From: Candidatus Bathyarchaeota archaeon | GTDB taxonomy: Archaea; Thermoproteota; Bathyarchaeia; Bathyarchaeales; UBA233 | NCBI GenBank assembly: GCA_007050895.1 | Contig: SMYP01000143.1 | Location: forward strand, 1-38,129 | DNA: 38,129 bases | Direction of reading: 5' to 3' | Shown here: one piece after another, positions 15,730-23,542 of the stretch | How positions within the stretch are numbered: the stretch's first letter is position 1 | Layout: each line of letters opens with the position of its first letter | Notes under the pieces: model-generated | Database searches by the model: none | The model's input: the letters and a program-made list of their open reading frames with translations, nothing else | What the model was told of the DNA's origin: nothing | Made by a program: the position numbers and the translations under genes

Positions 15730-16364
15730 TGTTTCTCAACTCCCTTATCAACCTTCTTGCGTGGTGTTCTTGGCTTTTTCACTTTCTTAACTGGCGACTT
15801 TTTTTCCTTTTCAGAATCCTTGTTTCTACTGAGGAGTCTTCGTCTCGGTTTTCCCTCTTTCTTCACAGATTTCTTTTCTTCTATAGCTGGTTTTTTTGGT
15901 TCTTCCTCTTTGTCTACCACTTCTTCAAGTTCTTCTTCTTCTACCTCTTCTGTTTCACCTAGTTCTTCAACCGGGGTGAAGTTCAAAATGAAAACTTCAA
16001 GCTTTTTGGCTTCTGCTACGATCTGCACACGTTTCTTCTTGCCAACCGTATGAGCAATGCGTGCAGCTTCGAATTTGGTATCAATTTTAGAGAGTTCTTT
16101 CACGTTATGCACCAAAACTTCCCGGTAGCCAGACGGGTGAAGCCCTCTGGCAACCTTTGGCCCTTTGTAACCAGTACTGACTGTTGGTGGCCACCCCTTA
16201 ATCTTTCGACGCATCTTATGGTCCAAACCGCGGGGTCTACGCCAGCTTTTCTTCAACTTCACATAACGCCAGCTTTCAGATCTAGCGAAATCTGGCTTGT
16301 TCTTTTTAACCCGCTTTCTGGTTTTCAGCGCCCTCTGCTCTGGAAATACTTTTCTTTCCGCCAT
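15726..16364 (-). CDS. rpl32e: Ribosomal protein eL32 with long charged tail
   Basis: This 212-residue large-subunit protein. The first ~127 residues are ordinary eL32: SWRRPRGLDHKMRRKIKGWP, GYKGPKVARGLHPSGYREVL and the alpha/beta end KKRVQIVAEAKKLEVFILN. About 85 further residues form a tail, first acidic (GETEEVEEEELEEVVDKEEE), then strongly basic (KSVKKEGKPRRRLL, KKVKKPRTPRKKVDKG). Most archaeal eL32 proteins are about 130-150 residues, so the tail is unusual. The start is ATG 16364 in the ATGA overlap with uL6; an in-frame TTG one codon upstream is less likely. Confidence 0.94.
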   Translation of the reverse strand: MAERKVFPEQRALKTRKRVKKNKPDFARSESWRYVKLKKSWRRPRGLDHKMRRKIKGWPPTVSTGYKGPKVARGLHPSGYREVLVHNVKELSKIDTKFEAARIAHTVGKKKRVQIVAEAKKLEVFILNFTPVEELGETEEVEEEELEEVVDKEEEPKKPAIEEKKSVKKEGKPRRRLLSRNKDSEKEKKSPVKKVKKPRTPRKKVDKGVEKQ

Positions 16365-16912
16365 CAATCTACGCCTTCCTTTCTTTCATATACATATAAA
16401 CCGTCCAAAAAAACGCGCGGGTCTTTATTCCTCACTTTAGTGGCTTGCTCAATGTTCGCGGCGGTTTGACTTACATTCTCCAAGTTTATACCTTCAACAG
16501 TTACGTCTTCACTTTCAACTTTAACCCTAACGTCGCCGATTATCTTTGCTTTTCTCGGACGTCTTTCGCCAGTGAAGTTCTCAATTAAAACCACTTTGTC
16601 TTGAATCTTAACTGAAATCGGGAAGTGAGAGAAAACAATCTTAAGCTTGTATAAAAAGCCCTTCTCAACACCAGTAATCATGTTTTGAATATGAGAGTAT
16701 ATAGTGCCCACTAGAGAGGCTTCCTTTTTACGGGGCCATTCGGCCCAGATGCGAACTGTTTTTTCCTCTGTAGTTTCAAGGAATATTGGAACATAAGAAA
16801 AGTCGCGCGTCAAAATCCCCTTAGCGCCTTTAACTGTAACTTTTCGTCTTTCTATTGTTACCTCTACGCCGTCTGGAACTTGGATGGTTCTGGAGATTTC
16901 TGGCAGCCTCAT
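16364..16912 (-). CDS. rpl6: Ribosomal protein uL6
   Basis: This 182-residue two-domain large-subunit protein lies near the factor-binding centre. Seen: two repeats of the L6 fold, IQVPDGVEVTIERRKVTVKG near the start, GFLYKLKIVFSHFPISV in the middle, and a C-terminal repeat RVKVESEDVTVEGINLENVS plus the conserved QTAANIEQATKVRNKDPRVF (archaeal version). I use ATG 16912 with AAGGTG about 6 nt upstream; an in-frame GTG at 16921 overlaps that ribosome site. It ends in an ATGA overlap with eL32. Confidence 0.95.
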   Translation of the reverse strand: MRLPEISRTIQVPDGVEVTIERRKVTVKGAKGILTRDFSYVPIFLETTEEKTVRIWAEWPRKKEASLVGTIYSHIQNMITGVEKGFLYKLKIVFSHFPISVKIQDKVVLIENFTGERRPRKAKIIGDVRVKVESEDVTVEGINLENVSQTAANIEQATKVRNKDPRVFLDGLYVYERKEGVD

Positions 16913-16925
16913 TAAAAACACCTTG

Positions 16926-17309
16926 CTAGTAGACGAAAGCTAACAGCCTTCCTCCCATGTTTTTTTCTTCAGCTTCTCTGTGAGCTATCACGCCTTTCGC
17001 GGTTGAAACAACCATTATTCCAACGTCTCTTGAAGGCAGGAATTTCTTCTCCCAGACCTCGAACTCGCCAACTTTAACAGAGAAACGCGGCTTGATAGCA
17101 CCACACTTGTTTATCCTCCCCAAAAGCTGAACTTTGAACTTGCCTGACCGACCATCATCGATGAATTCGAATTCCCCGATATAACCGTTAAGCTGCATTA
17201 TTCTTAATACGCGACCCAGAAGCTTGGACGCAGGGCTAATTATGCACTCGCGCTTGTTACGCATCTCGTTATTTATGACTGTTATCAAGCCATTTGTTAA
17301 AGTGTCCAT
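16926..17309 (-). CDS. rps8: Ribosomal protein uS8
   Basis: This 127-residue small-subunit assembly protein binds the central domain of 16S rRNA. Seen: [20 protein letters not shown], a hydrophobic middle ([20 protein letters not shown]), and the C-terminal signature [20 protein letters not shown], in which STAKG corresponds to the S8 motif. Normal archaeal length. It lies 12 nt after uS14 and 4 nt before the probable uL6 leader. Confidence 0.96.
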   Translation of the reverse strand: MDTLTNGLITVINNEMRNKRECIISPASKLLGRVLRIMQLNGYIGEFEFIDDGRSGKFKVQLLGRINKCGAIKPRFSVKVGEFEVWEKKFLPSRDVGIMVVSTAKGVIAHREAEEKNMGGRLLAFVY

Positions 17310-17321
17310 CTTGCTTCATCC

Positions 17322-17486
17322 CTACTCATACTTTTTGAATCCAAGCTTCGGCGCTGCCTCCCTAAAACAGTGCCTACATAAATATAAATTGTAGCGTCTG
17401 ATAATTGGCCCATAAGAACCGCATCTAACACAAGGCCGTGCGCCTTTACCATATTTCCGTTCTTTCTTCATCTGCTGTTTTCCCAT
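17322..17486 (-). CDS. rps14: Ribosomal protein uS14 (zinc-binding)
   Basis: This 54-residue protein is easy to miss because of its size. The reading frame opens [19 protein letters not shown] and holds the zinc knuckle C19-VRC22 and C37-RHC40 (CxxC-x14-CxxC), then [14 protein letters not shown], the standard archaeal uS14 end. It binds the head of the small subunit. Its position between uL5 and uS8 is exactly that expected in the archaeal spc-type operon. The ATG at 17486 is 14 nt after the uL5 stop. Confidence 0.94.
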   Translation of the reverse strand: MGKQQMKKERKYGKGARPCVRCGSYGPIIRRYNLYLCRHCFREAAPKLGFKKYE

Positions 17487-17500
17487 ATGTTCACTCTCGC

Positions 17501-18040
17501 TTAAACGATTTCGACTCCCAAAGTTTGCCTGACGAAAACAACCGACTCCTCAGGCGTTAACAAGTGCTTGGAACCTAGACGCGACTTCTGTTTTCGACGG
17601 TTTTTCACTCGATACCCCGGTCGAGCCATGGAAACACATACATCCATTCCGAAGATGCCTACATCTGGTTCATATCTTACACCAGCAATTTCGATATGTT
17701 CCTTTATGCCGAAAGCAAAGTTGCCTTGCCTGTCAAAAGACGAGCGGGAAATTTTATTTTCAATGACAGGTAAAACTTTCTTGAGGAAATCAATCGCAGC
17801 CTGTTTTCTCAGCGTTACTACGCAGGCAATTGACTCGCCTTTCCTTAACCCGAAGTCTCTTATTGTTTTCTTGGCTTGCCTCTTAACAGGCTTCTGATTC
17901 GTCAATTCCTCCAAGACTCTAGAGGCTTTCTCCAGTGGTTCGCCTGATTTTCCAAGGTTTAGGTTTACCACAACCTTGTCAATTCTGGGTTTAAGCATCG
18001 GCTGCTCTTCCCATTGTTTAAGGAACGCATCCTCAGACAA
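17501..18040 (-). CDS. rpl5: Ribosomal protein uL5
   Basis: This 179-residue 5S-rRNA-binding large-subunit protein. Seen: [40 protein letters not shown] and the conserved [20 protein letters not shown], then [17 protein letters not shown] typical of archaea. I place the start at TTG 18040 because GGAGG (18050-18054) is 9 nt upstream. An in-frame TTG at 18049 abuts that ribosome site and is unlikely. The start overlaps the eS4 stop by 8 nt. Confidence 0.94.
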   Translation of the reverse strand: MSEDAFLKQWEEQPMLKPRIDKVVVNLNLGKSGEPLEKASRVLEELTNQKPVKRQAKKTIRDFGLRKGESIACVVTLRKQAAIDFLKKVLPVIENKISRSSFDRQGNFAFGIKEHIEIAGVRYEPDVGIFGMDVCVSMARPGYRVKNRRKQKSRLGSKHLLTPEESVVFVRQTLGVEIV

Positions 18041-18800
18041 CGGAATCAACCTCCGGCAAAGATATTAGGGATTTGGCTTCTCCAATTGAAAAGACAAAGT
18101 CCAAAATTGTTTGGTAACGACCACCTTTTTCATCCTCAACTACTACAAGGGCGTTTCTGCGTTTCTTTGCTTGAGCTTTTTCTATCTCAACTATCTTACC
18201 TTTTTTTCCGATGTTCTTTCCACCTGTGATGAAGGCTATGTTACCTTTTTTGGTTTTTAGCTGATCAAGAATTTGCTTTTCGGGAATTCCCAGTTTTAAC
18301 GTGGCAAAAGTTTCGTAAACAACTTCTTGCGGGTTTTCAGAATCTCCCGCTTTCACCAGCATAGTTGTTCCGTCGTGAAAAGCAATTTGCGAGGCTCCAT
18401 TCTTGACCAGGGTTTTGTCTTCAACCCGTAAAAGCTTGAAACTTGCTTCTTCTTTACTGATAGGATTAAGAAACAGGCCTTTATGTGAAGGCAATACTCT
18501 GTAGAACATGTTCATATCAGGCATCGAAATAATATCCATCAAGCCTACTGGAAAATCGTCTTTGAGCCTGACTTTACCGTCAACATAGACTTTACCTTGT
18601 GAGATTATCTTTTTAGCTTCTTTTCTAGTCTCAGCCACTTTGAGAATATCACGGAGAACAATTGAAAGAGGCAAACACTTTTCGAGAGAATGCGGTCCAG
18701 ATGAAGGGCGCACTATCCAAACAGCTTCTTTTCTGTGAATTGGCCAGAACCTCGGAGCGGGGTTACGTTTCAATCTTCCTACTTTTCCCTTCTTGCCCAT
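18033..18800 (-). CDS. rps4e: Ribosomal protein eS4
   Basis: This 255-residue archaeal/eukaryal small-subunit protein. Domains in order: the N-terminal basic segment (KVGRLKRNPAPRFWPIHRKE), an S4-type RNA-binding domain (about 43-105, with LRDILKVAETRKEAKKIISQ and GKVYVDGKVRL), the central eS4 domain, and a C-terminal KOW motif (about 185-215, FITGGKNIGKKGKIVEIEK). Normal length. It follows uL24 by 2 nt and overlaps uL5 at its end. Confidence 0.96.
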   Translation of the reverse strand: MGKKGKVGRLKRNPAPRFWPIHRKEAVWIVRPSSGPHSLEKCLPLSIVLRDILKVAETRKEAKKIISQGKVYVDGKVRLKDDFPVGLMDIISMPDMNMFYRVLPSHKGLFLNPISKEEASFKLLRVEDKTLVKNGASQIAFHDGTTMLVKAGDSENPQEVVYETFATLKLGIPEKQILDQLKTKKGNIAFITGGKNIGKKGKIVEIEKAQAKKRRNALVVVEDEKGGRYQTILDFVFSIGEAKSLISLPEVDSVV

Positions 18801-18802
18801 AT

Positions 18803-19450
18803 TTATTCTCCTCCCTTAGTTTTTGAATCAGCTTTGCGCTTGGCTGGTTTCTTCTTCGCTGTTCTAGGCTTTGCTTCTGCAGATGATTTTTCGTTCGTTT
18901 TCTTTCGGGTTGCAGGTTTCTTCTGTGTTGCTTTTTTTGCGGGTTTTGATGTTCTTTTCACTTGTTTCTCTTGAACTACTGCTTTCTTCTCAAGTGTTTT
19001 TTCTTCTTGTTTCTTAACATCTTTCGTTGCAGGTTTCTCCACCGCTTTCTTTACTACCTTTTCTTTCTTAGACAGTGATAATTCCTTCTTTCTTTCAACA
19101 ATTGCTTTTCGCCATTTATCGTCAAGTTTCAGGTTTTTTATAATGACTTTCGACGGATGTACTGAAACAAATATGTTTGTTCCATCAACTTTCTCGCGTG
19201 TCAAACCCTCAAGGAATATGCGATATCTCTTCAAGTCTACCCGGTTTACTTTGCCTTCGAAACCTGTGTGGTCTCCGCGTACTATGCGAACAGTGTCGCC
19301 TTTTTTGACTGGAAGGGACTTAATCCCTTTTGACGCGGTAAGTTCAGGTGAGAGAGGAGCTGCAATCAATTTGTGGCGTAAATGAGCAGGAGCGTTGTAG
19401 AGACGTTTTCGCTGTTTTCGGGGGTCTTTTACGGGTCTTGTTGCTTGCAT
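18803..19450 (-). CDS. rpl24: Ribosomal protein uL24 with long Lys/Ala tail
   Basis: This 215-residue large-subunit assembly-initiator protein. The first ~120 residues are archaeal uL24: KRLYNAPAHLRHKLIAAPLS, a KOW motif (KKGDTVRIVRGDHTGFEGKV) and HPSKVIIKNLKLDDKWRKAI. The remaining ~95 residues are a low-complexity basic tail (KKAVEKPATKDVKKQEEKT, RTSKPAKKATQKKPATRKK) reminiscent of histone-H1 tails. Typical archaeal uL24 is about 120-130 residues, so the tail is an unusual extension. It starts 10 nt after uL14 ends. Confidence 0.94.
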   Translation of the reverse strand: MQATRPVKDPRKQRKRLYNAPAHLRHKLIAAPLSPELTASKGIKSLPVKKGDTVRIVRGDHTGFEGKVNRVDLKRYRIFLEGLTREKVDGTNIFVSVHPSKVIIKNLKLDDKWRKAIVERKKELSLSKKEKVVKKAVEKPATKDVKKQEEKTLEKKAVVQEKQVKRTSKPAKKATQKKPATRKKTNEKSSAEAKPRTAKKKPAKRKADSKTKGGE

Positions 19451-19460
19451 ATAATTTCAC

Positions 19461-19901
19461 CTATACTATCATGCTTGAGGCACTCGCTATTCTTGGCCAT
19501 CTTTCAGCAGACTCTCTTGCCACGGGACCACGAATTTCAGAGCCTTTCATTTCACCATCAGGAGTTATAATCACCGCAGCGTTATCTTCAAACTGAACCC
19601 AGACGCCGTCAACTCTTTTGTAAGGTTTCTTCTGCCTCACAATCACTGCTTGGAAAATTTTTTTCCGCATATCCTGTGCGCCTTGCCTAACTGAAACAGT
19701 GACTTTGTCACCCACCGTTGCGGAAGGGTAACGTCTCAACCGACCTTTATAGCCCATAACTTGAATTAACCGCAATACGCGAGCACCAGTGTTATCAGCA
19801 CACCTTAAAGTAGAGCCCACTGGAAGTCCTCTTGTAACTTTCTGTCCGTGAGAAAGCATGCCTTTTGCGATGAGCGCACGTTGTTTTGCTTTTGCTGCCA
19901 T
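19461..19901 (-). CDS. rpl14: Ribosomal protein uL14
   Basis: This 146-residue large-subunit protein at the subunit interface binds translation and anti-association factors. Seen: [20 protein letters not shown], then [20 protein letters not shown] and [20 protein letters not shown], and an archaeal C-terminal extension ending in [16 protein letters not shown]. The start is ATG 19901, adjacent to the uS17 stop; a longer in-frame extension to 19934 overlaps uS17 and is not family-like. Confidence 0.96.
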   Translation of the reverse strand: MAAKAKQRALIAKGMLSHGQKVTRGLPVGSTLRCADNTGARVLRLIQVMGYKGRLRRYPSATVGDKVTVSVRQGAQDMRKKIFQAVIVRQKKPYKRVDGVWVQFEDNAAVIITPDGEMKGSEIRGPVARESAERWPRIASASSMIV

Positions 19902-19902
19902 G

Positions 19903-20220
19903 TTACTTCGCCTCCACTTTCTCAACAACAACAAAGGAGACGGTCTTGCTGATGGGACGGCACTCTGCGATTTTTACGCGATCGCCTTCTTTTGCGTCAA
20001 TGCATGGGGGATTGTGTGATGGAATATGACCGCGCCTTCGTTCATACCTCACGAATTTAGGGGAGAATTGAAGGTACTCACGTTCCACAATAACGGTTTT
20101 GTCCATTTTTGCGGTGGCGACGATTCCGTCGAATACACGACCTCTCACAGAAAGTGCCCCATGGAATGGACAATTTCTGTCGTCGCATGATTTTTTGGGT
20201 TTCTTGAAAGTTAGAGACAT
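19903..20220 (-). CDS. rps17: Ribosomal protein uS17
   Basis: This 105-residue small-subunit protein. The archaeal signature [21 protein letters not shown] near the start and the OB-fold core [20 protein letters not shown] with [15 protein letters not shown] are clear. It binds the 5' domain of 16S rRNA. The start is ATG 20220, within TAATG, because GAGG lies 8 nt upstream; the ATG two codons earlier is too close to that site. It overlaps the rnp1 stop by 1 nt. Confidence 0.95.
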   Translation of the reverse strand: MSLTFKKPKKSCDDRNCPFHGALSVRGRVFDGIVATAKMDKTVIVEREYLQFSPKFVRYERRRGHIPSHNPPCIDAKEGDRVKIAECRPISKTVSFVVVEKVEAK

Positions 20221-20501
20221 TACCATAACCTCTTCACGGTTTTTTTGATGCGGTCTTCAGCTCTACCTACCAAAAGTCTACCGTCGATTTCAACTATGGT
20301 TCCGTCGATAAACTTAAAGTTGAAAACCGCCATATTTTTCACTACACTTTTTGCTTTTCTCTTATGCAGAATTGTGAAAGTGTTTCTTGTTTCGTCAATC
20401 ACCTTGCCGCGTATTCCAATATAGCCAAAATGAGTGCTTTCAGTGATTTTTCCTTCAGTTCCTATAAATTCTTGACGTATAATATCGGGAGTTACTTTCA
20501 C
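20220..20501 (-). CDS. rnp1: RNase P protein component 1 (Rpp29/Pop4 homologue)
   Basis: This 93-residue subunit of archaeal RNase P works with Rpp21 to aid 5' processing of pre-tRNA by the RNase P RNA. Seen: the Sm-like beta-barrel pattern GIRGKVIDETRNTFTILHKR, FNFKFIDGTIVEIDGRLLVG and a basic end EDRIKKTVKRLW. Its place between uL29 and uS17 is the classic archaeal arrangement. It overlaps uL29 by 4 nt (ATGA). Confidence 0.93.
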   Translation of the reverse strand: MKVTPDIIRQEFIGTEGKITESTHFGYIGIRGKVIDETRNTFTILHKRKAKSVVKNMAVFNFKFIDGTIVEIDGRLLVGRAEDRIKKTVKRLW

Positions 20502-20758
20502 TTGCTTTTCTTCTCCTTTCTGCCTTTCTTCTCGGCCTTTTCTTCTGTTTTTCCAAGCCCCAGTTTTTCTTCGCTCTTCACTGTAAGAATCTTGGCGATT
20601 ACTTTACGCAATTCTCTGATTCGAGCAGGATTCTCAACGGCTCCGCCAGCCCTGACCATGGTTTTAAGCCTAGCCAGTTCTGCCCTGATCTCGGATATCT
20701 TCTTATCACGATCTTCAGCAGACATACTTCTGATTTCTTTCAATCGAAGGATAGGCAA
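20498..20758 (-). CDS. rpl29: Ribosomal protein uL29
   Basis: This 86-residue large-subunit protein near the peptide exit. Seen: LRLKEIRSMSAEDRDKKISE, then RAELARLKTMVRAGGAVENP and ARIRELRKVIAKILTV, the two-helix L29 fold. A basic tail of about 20 residues (EEKAEKKGRKEKKSK) exceeds the usual ~65-70. The start is TTG 20758 directly after the uS3 stop, and the ribosome site is weak. eIF1 (SUI1), which often lies between uL29 and rnp1 in archaea, is absent. Confidence 0.93.
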   Translation of the reverse strand: MPILRLKEIRSMSAEDRDKKISEIRAELARLKTMVRAGGAVENPARIRELRKVIAKILTVKSEEKLGLGKTEEKAEKKGRKEKKSK

Positions 20759-21664
20759 TTACTTCTTTGACTCCTCTTTTTCGACAGGCTTTTCCACTTT
20801 CTCTGATTGTGCTTCTTCAACTATTTTGCCAGCCATCTCTTCAACTACTCCCTTCGACAACTTCGCAGAGGTTGCAACTGTCTCTTTCGCGGCTGATTCT
20901 TCAACATGTGCTTCCTCCATCACAGCTTCTTCTGTCTCAGACTTTTCTTCAAATGATTCATTTGGTTTGGGTGGTTCTTCAGGTATTTCTTCCACTTTCA
21001 CTTTTTGCTCTCGAGTTTCTGCTGGTTTTTCTGGTTTCTCTGGCTTCTCTGCTATTTCTTCAGGTGGAAGTTCTTGGATTATTCGGATTTTGTCTGGAAA
21101 CTGTGCGTCTGGAGGCATGATCTTGACTCTTACGCCAATAATACCGGGTTTAAGTTGAACGTGAGCTTCTGCTTTTTTCATGTATGTTAATGCAGGATCG
21201 CCACATCTTGGAAAGTAGCCTGCTCGAAACTTTTCGAAGCGCGCTCTTTCTGTTCGGAGTTTGCCGCTTATCACTATTTCTGCGCCCAGCGCTCCTGCTT
21301 CCATAACTTGGTTTAAGGCCCAAAAACCAGCGCGCCTGAAGTGTACACCTCTCTGGAGAGCGGAAGCGACACGGGATGCAATAACGTAAGCGTTGAATTC
21401 AGGAACTTCGATTTCGGAAACAGAAATTTGAGGGTTTGCTAGTTTAAAGTTTTCTTCCAAAGTTGTGGCGAGGTCTTTAATTGTTTCTCCTCCGCGACCT
21501 ATAACAATTCCTGGTCGCATGGCATAGATTACCACATGGGTTCCCAGCGGGGTTTTCGAAAGGTCAACACCGCCATAGCCAGCGCGTTCAAGTTTTTTTT
21601 GCAAAAATTCATCTATTTCAGTTTTTTTGATTGATTCTGTTATGAAACGTTTAACTATGGACAT
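20759..21664 (-). CDS. rps3: Ribosomal protein uS3 with long acidic tail
   Basis: This 301-residue small-subunit protein at the mRNA entry. It has an N-terminal KH domain (VIGRGGETIKDLATTLEENF, with GRGG at 56-59) and a C-terminal S3 domain (RTERARFEKFRAGYFPRCG, then GVRVKIMPPDAQFPDKI) ending near residue 200. The last ~100 residues are a low-complexity acidic tail rich in Glu, Lys and Pro (EKPEKPEKPAETREQK, EEIPEEPPKPNESFEE). Typical archaeal uS3 is about 210-240 residues, so this tail is long. It starts in the TAATG overlap with uL22. Confidence 0.95.
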   Translation of the reverse strand: MSIVKRFITESIKKTEIDEFLQKKLERAGYGGVDLSKTPLGTHVVIYAMRPGIVIGRGGETIKDLATTLEENFKLANPQISVSEIEVPEFNAYVIASRVASALQRGVHFRRAGFWALNQVMEAGALGAEIVISGKLRTERARFEKFRAGYFPRCGDPALTYMKKAEAHVQLKPGIIGVRVKIMPPDAQFPDKIRIIQELPPEEIAEKPEKPEKPAETREQKVKVEEIPEEPPKPNESFEEKSETEEAVMEEAHVEESAAKETVATSAKLSKGVVEEMAGKIVEEAQSEKVEKPVEKEESKK

Positions 21665-22158
21665 TAAATTCCTTCCTCTTGTCCAGGTTTTTCTTCCAAA
21701 ACGATTTCGACGTGAACTGTGGTTTCGTATTTTGGTGAGGCTCTTCCGTGTGCTCTTGGAGTGTATCTTTTGATTTTTATTCCAGGGTAGGCGGCTGCGT
21801 GGAGTATACGGAGCCTATCTAAGTCCAAGCCTTTGTTTTCAGCATTCGATTCTGCAGCTTCAAGTACATGTAAGATTTTTTGTGATGTCTTCACGGGATA
21901 CCTTCCCGCAAAAGTCTTGTCAAGTCCACTACGGTGACCAAGTTTCTTTTTATACCTTCTGAAGGGAACCGGTTTCTTCTTCTCTATGACGTCTCGAAGG
22001 TAAATTTTAGCGTTGGAGAGCATCATGCCCTTGACTGCTCGGCAGACTTCCCGCGCTGCCTTGTGGGACACTCTAATTTCTCTACCGCTGGCTTTCGCTG
22101 TTTTTTCAGGGTCCAATTCTTCTGCGAGTATGGAGTATCCCCATTTTGGCATTTTCAT
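21664..22158 (-). CDS. rpl22: Ribosomal protein uL22
   Basis: This 164-residue protein lines the exit tunnel. Seen: KASGREIRVSHKAAREVCRA, the loop segment KKKLGHRSGLDKTFAGRYPV and the conserved end AAAYPGIKIKRYTPRAHGRA, then HVEIVLEE. The start ATG 22158 has GGAGAAG just upstream; an in-frame TTG at 22182 is not supported. It is the first gene of the 17-gene operon. The uL3, uL4, uL23, uL2 and uS19 genes that normally precede it are not here, and a TATA box lies directly upstream. Confidence 0.95.
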   Translation of the reverse strand: MKMPKWGYSILAEELDPEKTAKASGREIRVSHKAAREVCRAVKGMMLSNAKIYLRDVIEKKKPVPFRRYKKKLGHRSGLDKTFAGRYPVKTSQKILHVLEAAESNAENKGLDLDRLRILHAAAYPGIKIKRYTPRAHGRASPKYETTVHVEIVLEEKPGQEEGI

Positions 22159-22195
22159 ATCTTCTCCAATTGTGCAATTCAACAGCGTAATGGCG

Positions 22196-22203
22196 ATTTA
22201 TAT
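22196..22203 (-). promoter_or_regulatory. TATA box of the ribosomal operon
   Basis: The minus strand reads ATATAAAT, 41 nt before the uL22 ATG. Transcription near 22172 gives a short leader holding GGAGAAG. This shows the operon really begins at uL22. Confidence 0.65.
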
Positions 22204-22218
22204 GGCTTTCCGTAACAA

Positions 22219-22272
22219 AACTAGATTAGCTAGTTCGAAAGAGGACAGTGTCCTGAATGTAGGACGTTCGTC
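22219..22272. promoter_or_regulatory. Cluster of three palindromes upstream of the ribosomal promoter
   Basis: AACTAG-ATTAG-CTAGTT (22219-22235), AGGACA-G-TGTCCT (22242-22254) and GACG-TT-CGTC (22263-22272) lie in 54 bp between the divergent uL22 and hypE genes, just upstream of the uL22 TATA/BRE region. They could be operators. The rest of the 262-nt intergenic region shows no gene. Confidence 0.35.
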
Positions 22273-22420
22273 AAGACGTGAGGTGTATAAGCTCTAGCAC
22301 TGCCTTGACTTTTATAGTTTTTCCGAAAAAGCGAGCATGATGAGCATTTTTCCGCTGATTCTACGATGTGTTTATTTTTCACCCTTAAGGTTACTTATCT
22401 CAACCTGAAAGGGAACGAAA

Positions 22421-23488
22421 ATGACAGAGAATAAAGGTGCTATCACTATGTTGCATGGCGCGGGTGGCACAGTCATGCATGATTTGGTTAAAAATTACGT
22501 GGTTAAGTATTTTGGGGGTGTGGGAAACGCTGAGGTTCCGCTTGAGGCCTTGGATGACGCTGCTGCTGTAGGTGACATAGTCTTGAAAAGCGATTCACAC
22601 GCTGTAAAGCCCATTTTCTTTCCAGGCGGCAACATCGGGCGCCTAGCCGTCTCTGGCACCGTCAATGATATTGCGTGTTTGGGTGCTGAACCTTATGCTT
22701 TGGCGTGCGGCTTAGTTTTAGAGGAAGGCTTGGCACTCTCTGACCTTGAAAAGATATTAGCGAGTATGCGACAAACATGCATCGAAGCAGGCGTAGGTGT
22801 AGTCACAGGTGACACGAAGGTAGTTGAAAAGGGCAGTTTGGGTGGTTGCGTCATGAACATGTCGGGAATTGGCAGAAGAACCTCAGCTTTGGAGAGCAAC
22901 CTTGAAGTGGTCAAGCAGCACCGAAGCAGCTTCGCTGTGCGTTGGCTCTTAGACTCCAACCTTAAAGTAGGCGACAAGATAATCGTATCCGGCACGTTAG
23001 GCGACCATGGCTTAGCAGTGCTTTCGGCTCAGCAAGGTTTGACTTTTGGAAGCGAGATAAAAAGCGATGTTAAACCCCTAAACAAACTGATTAAGAACAT
23101 GCTCAGCGAAATCGGCGGAGTAGTCACCATAAAAGACGCCACAAGAGGTGGGTTAGCTGATGCCCTAAATGAGCTCAGCGAAAAATCCAAGGTCGGTATA
23201 CTCATCCGAGAAGACAAAGTTCCCATAAGAGAGGACGTGCGCACCGCCTCCGAAATGCTGGGGTTGGATCCGCTTGAAGTGGGCAACGAAGGAAAAATCG
23301 TAATCGGTGCCGTGCCACCTAAAGCAGAAGCATTGCTAAACTGGTTGCAACAGACGAAGGAGGGCAAAGACGCAGAGATAATCGGCGAAGCTATAAGTGA
23401 TTTCAAAGGTGTAGCTATGCAAACGGCGGTGGGCGGCAAACGAATAATAGCACGTCCAGTAGGCGACCCCGTTCCAAGAATCTGCTGA
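22421..23488 (+). CDS. hypE: Hydrogenase maturation protein HypE
   Basis: This 355-residue member of the PurM/ThiL/SelD-type family dehydrates a C-terminal thiocarboxamide to thiocyanate, making the cyanide ligands of the [NiFe] hydrogenase iron. Seen: LHGAGGTVMHDLV at the start, the nucleotide-binding region ALDDAAAVGDIVLKSDSHAV, and VSGTVNDIACLGAEPYALAC. Also seen is TRGGLADALNELSEKSKVGI and, most tellingly, the end PVPRIC with the terminal cysteine that HypF carbamoylates. Full length. Start ATG 22421 follows GAAAGGG. It is divergent from the ribosomal operon and on the opposite strand to hypFCD. Confidence 0.95.
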   Translation: MTENKGAITMLHGAGGTVMHDLVKNYVVKYFGGVGNAEVPLEALDDAAAVGDIVLKSDSHAVKPIFFPGGNIGRLAVSGTVNDIACLGAEPYALACGLVLEEGLALSDLEKILASMRQTCIEAGVGVVTGDTKVVEKGSLGGCVMNMSGIGRRTSALESNLEVVKQHRSSFAVRWLLDSNLKVGDKIIVSGTLGDHGLAVLSAQQGLTFGSEIKSDVKPLNKLIKNMLSEIGGVVTIKDATRGGLADALNELSEKSKVGILIREDKVPIREDVRTASEMLGLDPLEVGNEGKIVIGAVPPKAEALLNWLQQTKEGKDAEIIGEAISDFKGVAMQTAVGGKRIIARPVGDPVPRIC

Positions 23489-23542
23489 GCAAAACCTCAA
23501 GTTTTGAAAACTTTAAATAAAAAATATCCAGAATTGTTGGAT

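Noticed and set aside
15757..16053. Plus-strand Ser-rich open frame
   Set aside because: It is the mirror of the acidic/basic tail of eL32, a clear real gene on the other strand.
20364..21158. Long plus-strand open frame of 264 codons rich in Ser/Phe
   Set aside because: It is antisense to the low-complexity tail of uS3 and to uL29. Its Ser/Phe-rich composition is what the reverse of Glu/Lys-rich coding gives, with no recognisable domain or promoter.
22337..22408. Possible C/D-box guide RNA
   Set aside because: ATGATGA (22337-22343), CTGA (22355-22358) and CTGA (22405-22408) occur in order, but the C' box is poor, the spacing is too long and the terminal stem is missing. It also overlaps the hypE promoter. 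Probably chance.
22183..22420. tRNA or other structured RNA between uL22 and hypE
   Set aside because: No cloverleaf, T-loop GGTTC-A or CCA-type end was found on either strand. The palindromes do not combine into a tRNA-like fold.
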